Origin: Tipula vernalis
Lineage: Eukaryota > Arthropoda > Insecta > Diptera > Tipulidae
Length of the DNA stretch: 64,000 bases
Reading direction: 5' to 3'
Assembly (NCBI GenBank): GCA_958295665.1
Contig: OY282559.1
Span: forward strand, 254,824,461 to 254,888,460
Shown here: positions 47,200-61,438 of the stretch, one piece after another
Position numbering within the stretch: the stretch's first letter is position 1
How the letters are laid out: each line of letters begins with the position of its first letter
Notes under the pieces: generated by a model
What the model saw: only the letters and a program-made list of their open reading frames with translations
Database searches by the model: none
Told to the model about the DNA's origin: nothing
Program-made: the position numbers and the translations under genes

Positions 47200-47860
47200 G
47201 ATGGTAATTCCGTCAACTTTGACTTTGATTTTACCGATAGTGTTGCATCGTTCAAATTTATATATGAACAATTAAAAATAAATGAAACAACCTTCACAAA
47301 GCGATTGGACAACATCGAAATACTCTTCAACAAACTGGATGAGTTACAACTGGAAAACCTAAACTTAAAAAAAAAAGTAGCTGTACTAGAATGGCGCATC
47401 GATAGTATCAACCAAAACAATAGAAATAATTTATTGGAGATAATTGGAATGCCTGACTCATTAACTGCCGATAAAAACAACCTAACTATACTAATGCGGT
47501 AAAATTAATTAACAACGGACTTAATGTAGGCATTGATACAAATGATGTATTGTCTCTTTACAAAATAAATTCACCACTATTGAAAAAGGTAATCGTCAAA
47601 TATAAAGATCATATCGTTCGTGATTCAGTGTTGGCAGCTAGGAGGAAAAAGCGATTATCTAGTGACTGTCTTGGAATATCACCTTCATCAAATATTTTCA
47701 TCAACGAAAATTTGACCAAAATTAGGAATTAATTGTATACTGAAGCTAGAAAATTAAAAAAAGTCAAATAAGTTTAAATATTTATGGATCCGCAAGAAAA
47801 ACTGAAGGTTCGCTTGCCAAATTAATTAAATCACTATCTGACCTGGACGAATTTTAAGTA
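47200..47860 (+). pseudogene. LINE ORF1 (coiled-coil type) pseudogene
   Basis: Plus-strand remnant of a CR1/Daphne-style ORF1. The coiled coil reads LDNIEILFNKLDELQLENLN and VLEWRIDSINQNNRNNLLEI, then GMP (47300-47460), the usual heptads before the RRM-like domain. A second frame from 47550 gives KKVIVKYKDHIVRDSVLAAR, SSNIFINENLTKIRN and, after a stop, LYTEARKLKK; this matches the conserved end of such ORF1 proteins. At least one frameshift near 47500 and stops after 47730 break it. It probably belongs with the ORF2 remnant at 52-54 kb. Confidence 0.65.
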
Positions 47861-48199
47861 TTGTTTATATTTGTAATGTTATTTGTTGATCAACAGGGTG
47901 ATGGTGATTTAGTTAATAAACATAATAATTAGGCTTAAGATTTTTAGGTACTAAAAAATCAAAAATATGTTCCTAAAACGTGTAACTAAAATTGCAAAAT
48001 ATGTGATAAAATGTGTGATTAAAATGAAAAATATGTGGTTATATTTATAATGAAAACCAAACTAGACCTTATATTAACAGAATTTCAATTCACTCATTAG
48101 CAAAAATGTATCAAGTTTTGGCTACAAAGTGCTCGAAAAGTAGTCCAAAAATGGTTCCACATCCAAACACTTAAAAATTTGGACTGGTAAGCGATACTT

Positions 48200-51000
48200 A
48201 CTTCAAAAGAACACCGTAACGGTTGAGATTAAACGATCCACGCTACTAAAGCAAGTTTTAAACTAAGGAAGATTAAATTACGCTCAAATTTTTGCACAAA
48301 TTGTAATTCAAACTCAATTTTTAATTGAAGTTGCCATCAAAATTATATTCAATTACAGTTAAGAATTCTTATTCTTTTATACATCGTGCCGATACTAAAT
48401 AATTTTATTGTTTTGTTGCAAGCATGTTTCGTATAGCAATTTTTACTAATTGCAATTAAAACTTAGTTTGGAATATCAAACTTACACTTCTTGAATCATT
48501 TTAAACTGAAAGTTGAAATTGATCTGTAAATTTTGTATTTTAAATTCCACTCAAAATTATAACTTAATTCCTACTTAAATTATGTCAAATCGAGTTTCGA
48601 ACTTAGTCTACTTGTATTCAAAATATCACAAAATTTCAATCTAATTGCAATCAATATTTTGGCATTCAAAACAACTTTTTCTCAGAATTTTGCTCTCACT
48701 AAACATAAAATTATGCTCATATCAATTTTATAATTGTAACTTAATCTTTAATTTTTCTCTTGTCAGTCCAATTCGAAGTACAAACTCAACTTTTAAACTA
48801 AAAACTAAATTACAGTTATATTTATGCTCAAGTACAAATTACTATTCAAATTCAATTTCTACTCAACATTTTTTTTACAATTACCGCTTAAAATTCAAAT
48901 ACTTCGAAACTTACTCAGATTTCTGCTCAAAATTCTGATACAAATTCAACAAGCCTTTTGATCCAAACTAGAGTTTTAAATTTGATTTTAACTCAACATT
49001 TCTAATAAAACTCAAATAAATTCTCAATAAATTTCTTAAGGTTGGAATTTTTACTTAATTTGTAAACAAAATATCACAAAATTTCTGGCTTAATTCCAAC
49101 CATAATTTTGCGTTACTTAAATTTGGAATTCATGCTCATTTTTTAAATATTTTTTCATTTAAATTGCATCGAAATTTTTGCTCAAACTCTCGATTGGATT
49201 GAAATTGAATTTTTAATCCAAACTTTGTTTAAATCTTGTTTTACCCAATTCTAAATAAAAATTTTACTAAAATAAATTTTTAAAATTCACTCAAACTGTT
49301 ATTAAAGGTTGTTAAACTCTATTTCTAATGTAAGTTCCTACTCAATATTTTTTCCAATTACGATTTAAATTTGAAATGCTTCTTTTATAAAACAATATTC
49401 ATTCAGATTTTTGCTCGATTCCTAGTTCTAATTGAACTAAAAAATTTGCTGAAATCGTGTTTAGAATTTAACGACATTCACATAAAGTGCATTAAATATT
49501 TTGCTAAAATTATTTTCAAAATGTGTTTTGAAAAATGTGTTTCCAAATCCAAACACAATTCCTACTTAAAATTTCACTCAAATTCATTATGTCTAGTTTA
49601 GAATTCAAGCTAATTTTCTCTCTTCGTTCTCTTAATCAATTTCTTCTTCTTGGAACTAAATTTTTGACTAAAAATCTTAATGTTTTTCGAATCCATTTTG
49701 ATTTTAAACTAAGTTACTAGAGCGAATACCATTCACATATTAAAAGGAAAATTACAATATTCTTTAAATTTCACTCAAGTTTTCATTTCAATTTCATTCA
49801 ATGAGCGTGATCAAAATTACATTTAACATTCAAATACAGTTTGGAAGTTTAACTCAATTTCGGATTAAAATGTTACTCAAAGTTGACTCAAATCCAGATG
49901 GAATTGTAATCTAATTTTATTCTGGGTGCATGAATCCAAGGTTTTATTCGAATCCATAAAAACTATTTTCTTTTTCAGTCTAATTTTTTATTCCAATTCG
50001 AATTGGTTTCAAAATATGTGTTTCGATTTTCCCTTGATATATCTATTCTTAGCTCCACCTAATTTACTCTCATTTTTTTTTTTTTTTCTAATTGAAAATA
50101 CACTCAGTAAAACTTTTGTGCGATGTAAACTTATATTTCTGTCAAAATTTTGTGAAATATTGGAATACCAAAACCAATTTTTTAAAATTTAAATTCGTAA
50201 TTAAAATTTCACTCAAAATTTCTGATACAAATTTCTAAGCTAAATTCTGAGGAAATTTTATTAGTTGTTTGAGATCTAATCTCGTATTGCAACTTAATTC
50301 TTACCTAGTTGCAATTAAAATAATGTTTAAACCTAATTTAGAACTCCAAATTTACACTCAATTTTTTGCTCAAAACCAAGTAGAATGTCCTAATCAATTT
50401 CTAATCTTAACTTCCAAATCAATTTTTAACACAGGTAACAATGTACAACAATTTGTACTATTTAAATTTCATGCAAAACGTAGTTTAATCCAGAAACATT
50501 TTCTTAATTTATATTTTAACTTTAACTCAAAATGTTGCAAGGTGTCGTGATTCGAATTGTAACTCAATTAAAATTGTATCTGTTTAATTTCAAACTGGAA
50601 ATGTATGGATGTAAAACCGGAAGTTTTTTTTAAATCCACTCAATATTTAGTCAAGCCTTGGTTAGAATTTTTATTCAAAGATTGGAATTCAAAGTCTATT
50701 TATATAGCTATAGATTTCGTCTGAAAACTACGATTAGATTTTGATTTACATATATTCAACACAAGAAGTTGTTCAAATATAGTTTGAAATTCTAATTCAA
50801 TTTTTAAATTTTTAAATCCAATTTAAGTTCCTAATCAAGAATTTATTCAATTAGATTTGGGAATTCAAATTCTCATTCAAATTTTTGCTCGAAATTCTGA
50901 TTTTATATTCGATATGTTCAAATTCACAAACGTATGTTGCCTTTCTATATTGACAAACAATACGTTGACTTTTCTCACGTAAATACCACTCAATATTTTA
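48200..51000. repeat. G-poor, cryptically repetitive block
   Basis: About 2.8 kb in which the plus strand is strikingly poor in G and keeps repeating words such as actcaaatt, aattcaa, tttttgctca and aattctga at irregular spacing near 11-13 bp. Many short frames exist only because of this composition. It is best seen as a degraded minisatellite. Its borders contain related aaatatgtggt words (near 48030 and 51330-51410). Confidence 0.55.
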
Positions 51001-51468
51001 CTAAAATTCATGTGAATTCTAACAAATACGTTAACGAATAAAAGCAACAATCACAAAATCTGCTATTCTAGAAGATCTCCGGATCGTCATATAATGTTCA
51101 GTAAACTATTGAGATCTATATTTTAATTTGACGTTTATTTTGTTCCTAATTTATTGATCTAACTTAGCGGAGTTTAGTGCAAAGTGAAACATTTTTAACT
51201 CTTAAAAAAAATATTTGTTGGTCTAAATTTAAAATTTGGCTTATAAAATATTTCGCTGTATCAAATTTTAAGCTATGAAAGTCGAATTACGTTATTCTTG
51301 ATGAAAAATTTAAAATATTTGGAATGAACCATAGAATATGTGGTAAAACGTAAAATAAGTGGAAATATGTAAAAATATGTGATTTAGCCAAAATATTTAT
51401 AAATATGTGGTAACATATAGAGCTCATTCGCTTTTATTTGTTTTAAGAAGAATGACTATCCAATAAAT

Positions 51469-52020
51469 CGAATAAGTCGACTACACTCATTGGCCCTGAG
51501 CCTTTTTGTGGTATCCCGTGGGCTTCTGCAACCTACACAATCAGTAAATGGGAAAAAATACAGTGCTTGACTTATTGGAACTGTATTCCCGGCCTTAGAC
51601 AAGCCAAATCTTTGATCAGACCATTTCACCACAAAAATTTGGCGATCAATTTCAGCAAAGGAAATATTAGGAAACTTGTGAGTTTTCTCTCAGGTCACTG
51701 TAACCTGAGATATCATTTGAACAAAATGAACCTGTCCACAGAGACGGAGTGCCGACTCTGTTTGGAAGAGACAGAAACCGCAGAACACATACTATGTGAG
51801 TGTGTTGCTCTGTGCACTCGGAGGTGGATTCATTTTGAAGAGAGGTATCTGACCCCGGAGAAATGTAAATTGGCCTCTATAAATAGCATTCTCGCCTTTA
51901 TTAGAGAGGTGGAGAAGCTCCTGGAGTAACAGTACCCAACAGCACAAAAGATCTTTTAGGTCGTAGTGCTAGCCGCTTTTGGGCAGGGACGAAAAAAAAA
52001 AAAAAAGAAAAAAAAAAAAA
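51469..52020 (+). mobile_element. 5'-truncated LINE, 3' end only
   Basis: 552-bp insertion flanked by an 11-bp duplication atccaataaat (51458-51468 and 52021-52031) and ending in an A-rich tail (about 51991-52020). It encodes the end of ORF2: GPEPFCGIPWASATYTI, then a 120-codon stretch (51567-51929) with SFLSGHCNLRYHLNKMNL and the Cys-His cluster CRLCLEETETAEHILCEC. That cluster closes ORF2 in several LINE clades with an RNase H domain. The frame is intact, so the insertion is young, but it lacks RT and endonuclease. Confidence 0.85.
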
Positions 52021-52079
52021 ATCCAATAAATTGTTGGTTTGGATTTCCCAAAAAAAATATTTTCTTTACATAAGAATCC

Positions 52080-54247
52080 TAAACCTAATAATAATAATGA
52101 AATAAGTACGGGTTTTTCTACATTTTATATGATACATTTTAATATAAGAAGTATGTGGTCAAATTTTAATTCGCTTTTGGTGAATTTCATTTATTTATTT
52201 ATTATTATAATTTTGGCATACCCTATTTTGGGTATAAGCCCATTCACAATAGATTGCGCAGTAATTTACTAACGTGCAATATTTAATATAAAATAAAAAT
52301 TCATCCAAGGGCATACAGCCGATTATACGCTTAGGTACGAGCAACTCCACGTCCACCAAGGTTAAGTACTAATCGCTCCTATTGTACTCCTCAAAATAGT
52401 ATGGGTCACGACTGGGCTGTTTTGTCTTTGTAAGCCAAGCAATATTCACTTAGATAGCTTCAACTCCGCTATTCTTCTTTCCACCAGGATAAGTACTAAC
52501 CGCACCACTCCATTCCTCAATATACTGGGTTACGAGTGAGCCGTATTTCCTTTATTACCAATAATAATAATAATAGAATTTATTAAATAAGTTTAATATA
52601 GAAAAATTGAACGGAAAATAGAAAAATAAATGCAACTAGTTGACTGGAAAGTCAAAGCCTATTAGAATTGGAATTTGTCTAGCTATTCTATTGTTCCAGA
52701 CATAATATTCTTAACCGAAATCTGGATCAATGAAATTGAGGCATCTTTATATAAAATTCCAGGTTACACGTTTTCTATTTTTGGTAACGTTAAATCCCGA
52801 GCGGGAGGTGTTGCAGCGTTTGTTAAGAATAATTTCACGGTAAATTCTTTTAACTATAATACTTTAACGGCTGATTGTATATAAATAAATATTTCTATGT
52901 GTGGAGTTTTGGTCAATTGTTTGTGGGTTTATCGACATCATTGCCATTCAATTGAAAACTATTTGAATGAAATAATTCCGATTTTAAATAAGCATCGCAA
53001 TTCAAAGAATTTTCTTTTAATTGGTGATATGAATATAGATATGTTAGCATCAAATAGTGCAATCGGTAATTATATGATGACAATGTCATCATATGGGCTC
53101 AATTCGTTGATCAATGAACATACGCGTATAGTCAATGTGAGTTGCTCTTGTATTGATCATGCATATTATCGTTTTCGTTCTAAACATATTTCAATCAGTG
53201 GAGGCTTAGCAAACCTTCAGGTGTCAGATCACATACCTATTCTATTATCCCTTAAAATAGATAGTACAAATTTTCAAAATCGTACAAGGAATAATCCTAA
53301 CTTTACATTTATTAGCCTAGTTACCTTAAATAGTCTTTTACAAAATCAAGCGTGGGTTGACGTGTTTTCAATGATAAGCGTAAACGATTCGATGGGCAGT
53401 TTTGTAAAAATATTTCACGCCTGTCTAGAGAGTTATAAATCTCAAAAGAAAAACAGTCTTATTTACAATAAAATGGCGCAATGGATGTCTTATGATTTAT
53501 ATTTAAAGGTCAATTTGAAAAATAAGTTGTACAAAAAGTTTATTAAGCATGCTACTAACTCCAAACTAGCTGCTCGTTTCAAACGTATTAAAGTAAATTG
53601 CACTGCAAGAATTAAAAGTGAACGTGCAGTTACTATCGAAATCTTTTTAAAAATTGTTCGAAAGATAGTAAAAAACAATGGCAATTAGTTAATGCAATAA
53701 TTGGTGAGGAAACTGGTACTAAAAAAGAAATTTATTCCATAATTGATGATCACGGAAATTTAACTACCAACCCTTTGGATATCTGCAACTTATTAAATAG
53801 TCATTTCATTAGTATCTCCAATATAGCAGTACAGAAACGTATACAAGACACTCGTTCACCTGCCGTGAACTGTTATGTTAAATGGCAAAATGAATCGTTT
53901 CGATTCAATGAAATCACTCCTGAGGAATTACTTTGCACTATATCTGATTTAAACAATAAAAAATCTGGGGGGATATGACGGAATTAATTCTAATATTTTA
54001 AAACAAACGGCTCTGAGTATTGTCTACATACTTTCACATATATTTAATCGTATTGTGATTTATGGTATCTTTCCCGATGTTTTAAAATTTGCTAAAGTTA
54101 TTCCACTATACAAGAAAGATAATAGGTTACATACGACGAATTATCGCCCAATTTCTCAATTATCAATTTTTTCAAAAGTTTTTGAAAAGTTGATAAAAAG
54201 TCGAATGATATCTTACTTAGATAATCTAGATTTTCTGAGTGGCTGAG
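52080..54247 (+). pseudogene. LINE ORF2 (endonuclease-RT) pseudogene
   Basis: CR1/Daphne-like ORF2, plus strand. The endonuclease start IHFNIRSMWSNFNSLLVN ends at 52187, is split by a 483-bp insert, and resumes at 52677 with LSSYSIVPDIIFLTEIWI and AGGVAAFVKN. After a stop near 52883 the frame continues (52897-53688) with FLLIGDMNIDML, CSCIDHAY and SDHIPILLSL, the DMN and SDH endonuclease motifs. RT begins at 53775 (NSHFISI), with NKKSGG then YDGINSNILK after a one-base shift near 53973. VIPLYKK, NYRPISQLSIFSKVFEKLI and YLDNLDFLS follow to 54241. The RT catalytic core and 3' end are missing. Confidence 0.8.
52188..52670 (-). mobile_element. 483-bp SINE-like insertion
   Basis: Flanked by a 6-bp duplication gaattt (52182-52187 and 52671-52676); removing the insert rejoins the LINE endonuclease frame exactly. 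Read on the minus strand it ends in a taaa/taat-rich tail (52189-52215). It contains two diverged head-to-tail copies of a roughly 130-bp unit with ggttagtactta (near 52490) and gattagtactta (near 52365). That word also occurs in 5S rRNA, but the surrounding bases do not follow 5S. No coding frame is supported. Confidence 0.7.
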
Positions 54248-54349
54248 GTAAACTGCTATACTCAATCAAACAATGAATAGAACAATGCAGCAGACGCGTC
54301 TCGCAATGGTTTCAGGAGGACAAATTTGGAGATGTGGTCTAGCACAATT

Positions 54350-54620
54350 AAAATATACGACTCGAATTTCTCCACTTCAAGCGCGAGTACGGCGACTTTT
54401 CAAATCAAGGTATAATTTTTGGAAAGTCCGTATAAATTCTATTTGAGCACTCATTGCTGGTCTGGTCGAAATTTTTTTTTTTTCGAAATGGTTTACCTTA
54501 ACTGACATTTCTGGCCAATAAAATTTCCGTTGAAGCCGCTCGACTGTCTTTGCTATCCCCGTAAGTATATATATGGGCGCAATATGTGCTTGTTCAATTA
54601 AATTCTGCATCAATGAGTGC
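54350..54620 (-). pseudogene. Ty3/Gypsy integrase fragment
   Basis: The minus strand reads GIAKTVERLQRKFYWPEMSV, typical of the HHCC zinc domain of Ty3/Gypsy integrases, then, after a poly-T/A disruption, MSAQIEF and FQKLYLDL, the start of the catalytic core. About 80 residues survive. No LTR or other pol part was found nearby. It is unrelated to the intact-looking element at 9.5-16.5 kb. Confidence 0.65.
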
Positions 54621-55289
54621 GAAATCGCCGGTTTCCATTCATTTAGGTCGGTATCAAATCAACGCAAGGAGAACCATTGATGGAGCGATTAAAAGTTTAT
54701 CATTTTCAAAATAGAAGGCCTGGTTGTAGACCTGGGGCTCGTGTGGCTTGGACTCCTTTAAATACTGTTCTGTATTTGACTATGAATTAGATGTGTTATA
54801 AATCTAACTGCATTACTTCGTATGCAGGAGCATTTAGTCCAGATCCCGAACATGCACTATTACAAACACTCACAGTTACTAAATTATTGGCACGCTAGCA
54901 CTGTACGTTATAATATCTATAATTTATGGGAGTAACGATGTTGCTCTTCGATTAACGGTCGCGAATTTCGTACATTTATTCTTATATGCGTCGCATTATT
55001 TTGTGATGCCTAACGTGATTCGGGCGACGTGTCTGCGATTAAATTCACTACAACATAAGAACGAGTGCTTTTCAGGTTTGCTAACAGAAACAAGATGTCG
55101 CTTCACATAACGATGGTGAAATTTGCTATTTGCCAAGAAAGGGAAAAAACGACTCAAGGCGAAAGCATCGAAAATTTGAACCGATTTCACCCGCTTTGCT
55201 TATTTTTGATACTTCCCATCATGGGAAAACACACTAATATAGTAAAAATATTTGAAGGGACACAACAGCAAAATGTAAAACATGATTAA
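54621..55289. other. no confident gene
   Basis: Mixed-composition sequence with short frames only. It may be fragments of other elements; no motif was recognised. Confidence 0.4.
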
Positions 55290-57000
55290 ACAATTTTTAT
55301 TTGGTTTGGGGCTCTTTTTATTTCTAGTGGTGTGCTCTTTGGTGCTCACTCTTATTTTACAAGTGAGCAAATTACTGTGTCTAGATGTGAATCTATTGAA
55401 TTTTTATGTGTTAAGGTTTTAGTTTGGAAGAATGTTTTTTTTTTCATATTTTTATATATACTCGTACCTCCTAGATCTTCTATTGATATTTATCAAAATC
55501 ATATTGATTGTATAAACGAAGTTTGTAATTTGAGTGGATGTGTTGATAATACTAGGCGATTTAAACTTAAGCGACGTTCATTGGTCACTCGATCTTGAGT
55601 CTCATGATTTGATTCCGTCAGACGCTCGATGTGGCAAAGATTCTCTTGTGTTGGATTCGTTATCCAGTTTTAACCTAAAACAATTTAACCTCTACTCAAA
55701 TAGTAATGATTCATTTCTTGATTTGGTATTTGCAAATAACGCGGAACATCTATCTGTTCATAAATATTTAGGACCTTTTCTAAATAGTGAAAATAATATT
55801 CATCATGTTTCTATTGAAACCGAAATTTATACTATCGGTCTCAATGATAACTGGTACCTATTATTACAATTTTAAGTCCTGTGATGTCTGTGGTCTCTCC
55901 GATTATCTTAAAGATATTAATTGGAGTGTTTTATTTAATAGCAATATTTTAGACGTAAATGTGGATAAATTTAACAACTTATTTTTGCTAATTATAGTTA
56001 CCCACCTTGGTTTGATGACAGCCAGATAAATTTGCACAACCGTAAGAATAAAGCTTACTATAACTTAGGGAAAATGATTGCGCAAATAACAAGTCAATTT
56101 TTATAATTCTTCGATACCAATTTAAATCTAAATTTGAGGCTAAATATTGCCAGTACATTAAATCGATTGAAGCCAAAATTAAAAATGACCCTAAACAGTT
56201 TTGGAAATTTGTGAATGATAAGCGCAACACAGCTGGATTTTATATACAATGAAATATAACAACATACAGTTGAATACACTTTCTGACATTTGCGCAGGAT
56301 TTGCAGACATTTTCAATCAGTGTATAAAACGTATGATATTCAAATTGATAATAATCCCTTCATTAGTGCTTCCCAATATAACGCCCCTAATTTAATAATA
56401 ACGGAGGATAAGATTATCGATCTCATCTATTCTTAAATCTGTAGCACTTCACATAACTACTCCTTTAAGTTATCTGTTCAATCAATCTTTCTCGACCACT
56501 CTGATATATCAAACTATCGGGTTATTTCAATTTTGTCTACAATACCAAAACTATTTGAATTAATAGTAACTAATCATTTCACATTTTATACAAAATTTAT
56601 CATCTCAACTTTCCAGCATGGTTTCACTAGTGAATCAATAGAGTCTAAGGCACAGGTTGATGCAATCTATTTTGATTTTGCTAAAGCTTTTGACTCTCAA
56701 TTGACCACAGAATTATTATATAAAAAAACTTGCTGTGATTGGGGTTGATCCAAGGTTTCTAAAGTGGATTGCATCGTACTTAGTATACAGGAAACAGTTT
56801 GTTTTATTGAATCACATTAAATCAAATTTTATCTATTGCCATTCGGGTATTCCTCAAGGCTCCCACTTCGGGCCTATTATCTTTCTTTTATTTGGTATGA
56901 TGTCAGCGATATATTTAAATTTTGTAATGTTCTATTGTTTGCCGACGATAACAAAACGTCAAAATAATTTTTGTAAACAAATAAAATTTAAATGAAAAAC
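55290..57000 (+). pseudogene. LINE ORF2 pseudogene, second copy type
   Basis: Plus-strand non-LTR remnant. The endonuclease part has YVPPRSS-like text near 55470 and LIILGDLNLSDVHW at 55541-55580, then NDSFLDLVF near 55710. A linker PPWFDDSQINLHNRKNKAYY lies near 56000-56060. The RT shows NYRVISILSTIPKLFELIV (56510-56570), FQHGFT, DAIYFDFAKAFD (56660-56695), FLKWIASYLVYRKQFVLLN, GIPQGSHFGPIIFLLF and LLFADDNK (about 56930-56955). Frameshifts and internal deletions are frequent and the 3' end is missing after about 57000. This family differs from the 52-54 kb copy. Confidence 0.8.
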
Positions 57001-58243
57001 ATTGGTTACAATTATTGGTAAGATACAATTTTAATTAATTGAATTTAATAATCAACGAAATATATAATTTTAGGTTTATGCCGTGGATAAAGATTGCCCA
57101 TTGAATAGGTTGATGGCTTGCTTATCAGCTGTTACGTATTCAGATAAGTACAAAAATTCGGTGTTATTTATTTCAATGATTCTTTGTGGTTTCCTTTCTT
57201 TTCAGATTCCAGCTTCAACACTGATGATGTTCCAGATAATGTTTGCGATTCCCAACATAGCTATCTATAATGAACAAAGCGGAACTTTTAGAAAACCGAT
57301 ATCGCACAAAAAATGTGTTACCATCACAGTCAAAAGAATCTCTGCGTTGTTGAATTATTAACTCCATTTACAATTATCACAATCACAAATAACAACTTAG
57401 AAAGCCGAATTATTATTTTAAAATTTATTATAAGTGTCAAACGTCAAAATTTTAACAAGTTTGAGGTTATGTACTGTGTTAAATATGTTTATTACTCAAA
57501 AATCGGGGTCGCAAAAAAGCAGAAAAAATTTAACGAGTTGCGACTGTCATTTTTATCGAGGATGTCGATTTGGTGATTCAGCGGTGGTAACTTGCTTAAC
57601 ACGCTTGCGACTGAATGGAGGATATACACCTATGAATTATTCGACAATATCGAAAATAAACTACAAAAAAAATTTAAAGAAAAAATAATATAATTTATTA
57701 ATTAGGCGGAAAATTAAAAAACGAACTGAAATTTTATTATCTCACGATTTATTATTAAACAAGCATATGCACATACAAGCGAGCAGTCACATATTGTTCG
57801 ACTTTATCGAAAACTGATATTTTTTAGTTTCATAATAGGAAAATTTTCGATATGATCGCAAAAAAAGCACGTCGAATATACCACTTTTATGATTCACGAA
57901 TCGCCGAACGATTCACCGTGATTCTTAAAGTCGTGTGAGATACCCCTATCATGGTTTTCACTCGACTGCTCACTCGCCGTTACGTTTAAATTCGTGTGAG
58001 TTCTAATTTGTTATCATGATTCAAGCCTATATTTTGGCCAGTGTTAGTATACGGCGCCGCGCGTCGTTTATTTTTTTTTTGTGTTCGTCACATTGTATTG
58101 TTTGAAGTTTTGACAGTTATTTTATAATTGTTTTGATGAATGAGTTGACTATTCATAAAACTAGAAACGGTATAAAATTAAAATTATTTGAATTTGTTAA
58201 TTATTATGTTTCATATTATTATCGGTATAATTAATTCCCTATT
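57001..58243. other. no confident gene
   Basis: AT-rich, with short frames (for example about 92 codons at 57083) that match no family. The 57880-58060 stretch has more CG dinucleotides and repeated cgtgtgag words, possibly the outer part of the Harbinger element that follows. Confidence 0.35.
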
Positions 58244-58845
58244 ATGATTAGCAGTGTGGATTTATTCTTTCCTGATATTGAAGAAGAAGAAAATACTATT
58301 AGTGTAGCACAGATCAGGAGAACGTTACGAAATAAAAGTAATACATTTTCACTTCCAGATGGCAAGTATGTGGAAATAAATTTAAACACATATCTTCTAA
58401 AATATATGTTGTAATTTTAAATTTATTCGTATATGCTCGATAAACAAAGATTGTTTACGTTATTTATTAAACGAATTGGACGGTAAATTCAAACCAAAAA
58501 TACGGTCATCCAGAATTCCTACAATTATAAAAATATGTGCGGCTCTACGATTTTTTAGTTCGGGCAGCTACCAGCAGAATGTTGGTGATGATTTTAGTAT
58601 TGGCACAATGCAATCTACAATTTCCGAAGCCATCACAGAAGTTGTAATTTTGTTTGAACAGTTTCTCTGCGAGAAAAGAACGAAACCGACAAACTAGCAG
58701 GATGTCATTTATCACAAAATTCAACATTCCGAGTGTGGTTGGGTGTGTCGACGGCACACATATTAAAACAATTTCACCCAATAAACATAAACGGCATCTA
58801 AAAGTCATCTATAGCTTAAATGCGATGATAGTAAGCGACTGAATA
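58244..58845 (+). pseudogene. PIF/Harbinger transposase fragment
   Basis: The N-terminal frame from ATG 58244 (MISSVDLFFPDIEEEENTIS) runs to a donor-like gtatgt at about 58366, and coding resumes near 58448 (DCLRYLLNELDGKFKPKIR). It continues through ICAALRFFSSGSYQQNVGDD to about 58695, the HTH region typical of Harbinger transposases. After a frameshift comes FNIPSVVGCVDGTHI (58710-58765), where the first catalytic Asp of the DDE triad lies. The frame ends near 58842 and the rest is missing. The suggested small intron is an inference. Inactive remnant. Confidence 0.75.
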
Positions 58846-59003
58846 ATTTCACGTTAGTGTATGATGAACTTTAAGATCTGCGACCATAATCTAGTTATAC
58901 GTTGTATAGATTCGCGATATCTAGGATGAAATCATGACTCTTAAATGGAACAACAGCCAGTTTAATAAGATCTTAGCTCAGAGGTATCAAAATGGGGAAC
59001 GGA

Positions 59004-61420
<2,417 letters not shown>

Positions 61421-61438
61421 TATGTATATATGTATGTA
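61421..61438. other. 18-bp TA-rich junction
   Basis: The bases tatgtatatatgtatgta separate the right end of one element from the left end of the next. Both elements thus share TA-rich target DNA. Confidence 0.8.

Noticed and set aside
48645..50550. Series of Phe/Ser/Asn-rich frames of 60-97 codons
   Set aside because: They arise from the G-poor repetitive composition, which lacks stops in some frames.
52340..52520. 5S rRNA gene or pseudogene
   Set aside because: Only the word ggttagtactta is shared; flanking bases do not follow 5S rRNA order and the unit is duplicated in tandem.
57083..57688. Overlapping frames of 84-92 codons
   Set aside because: Overlap in different frames and carry no recognisable motif; treated as chance.
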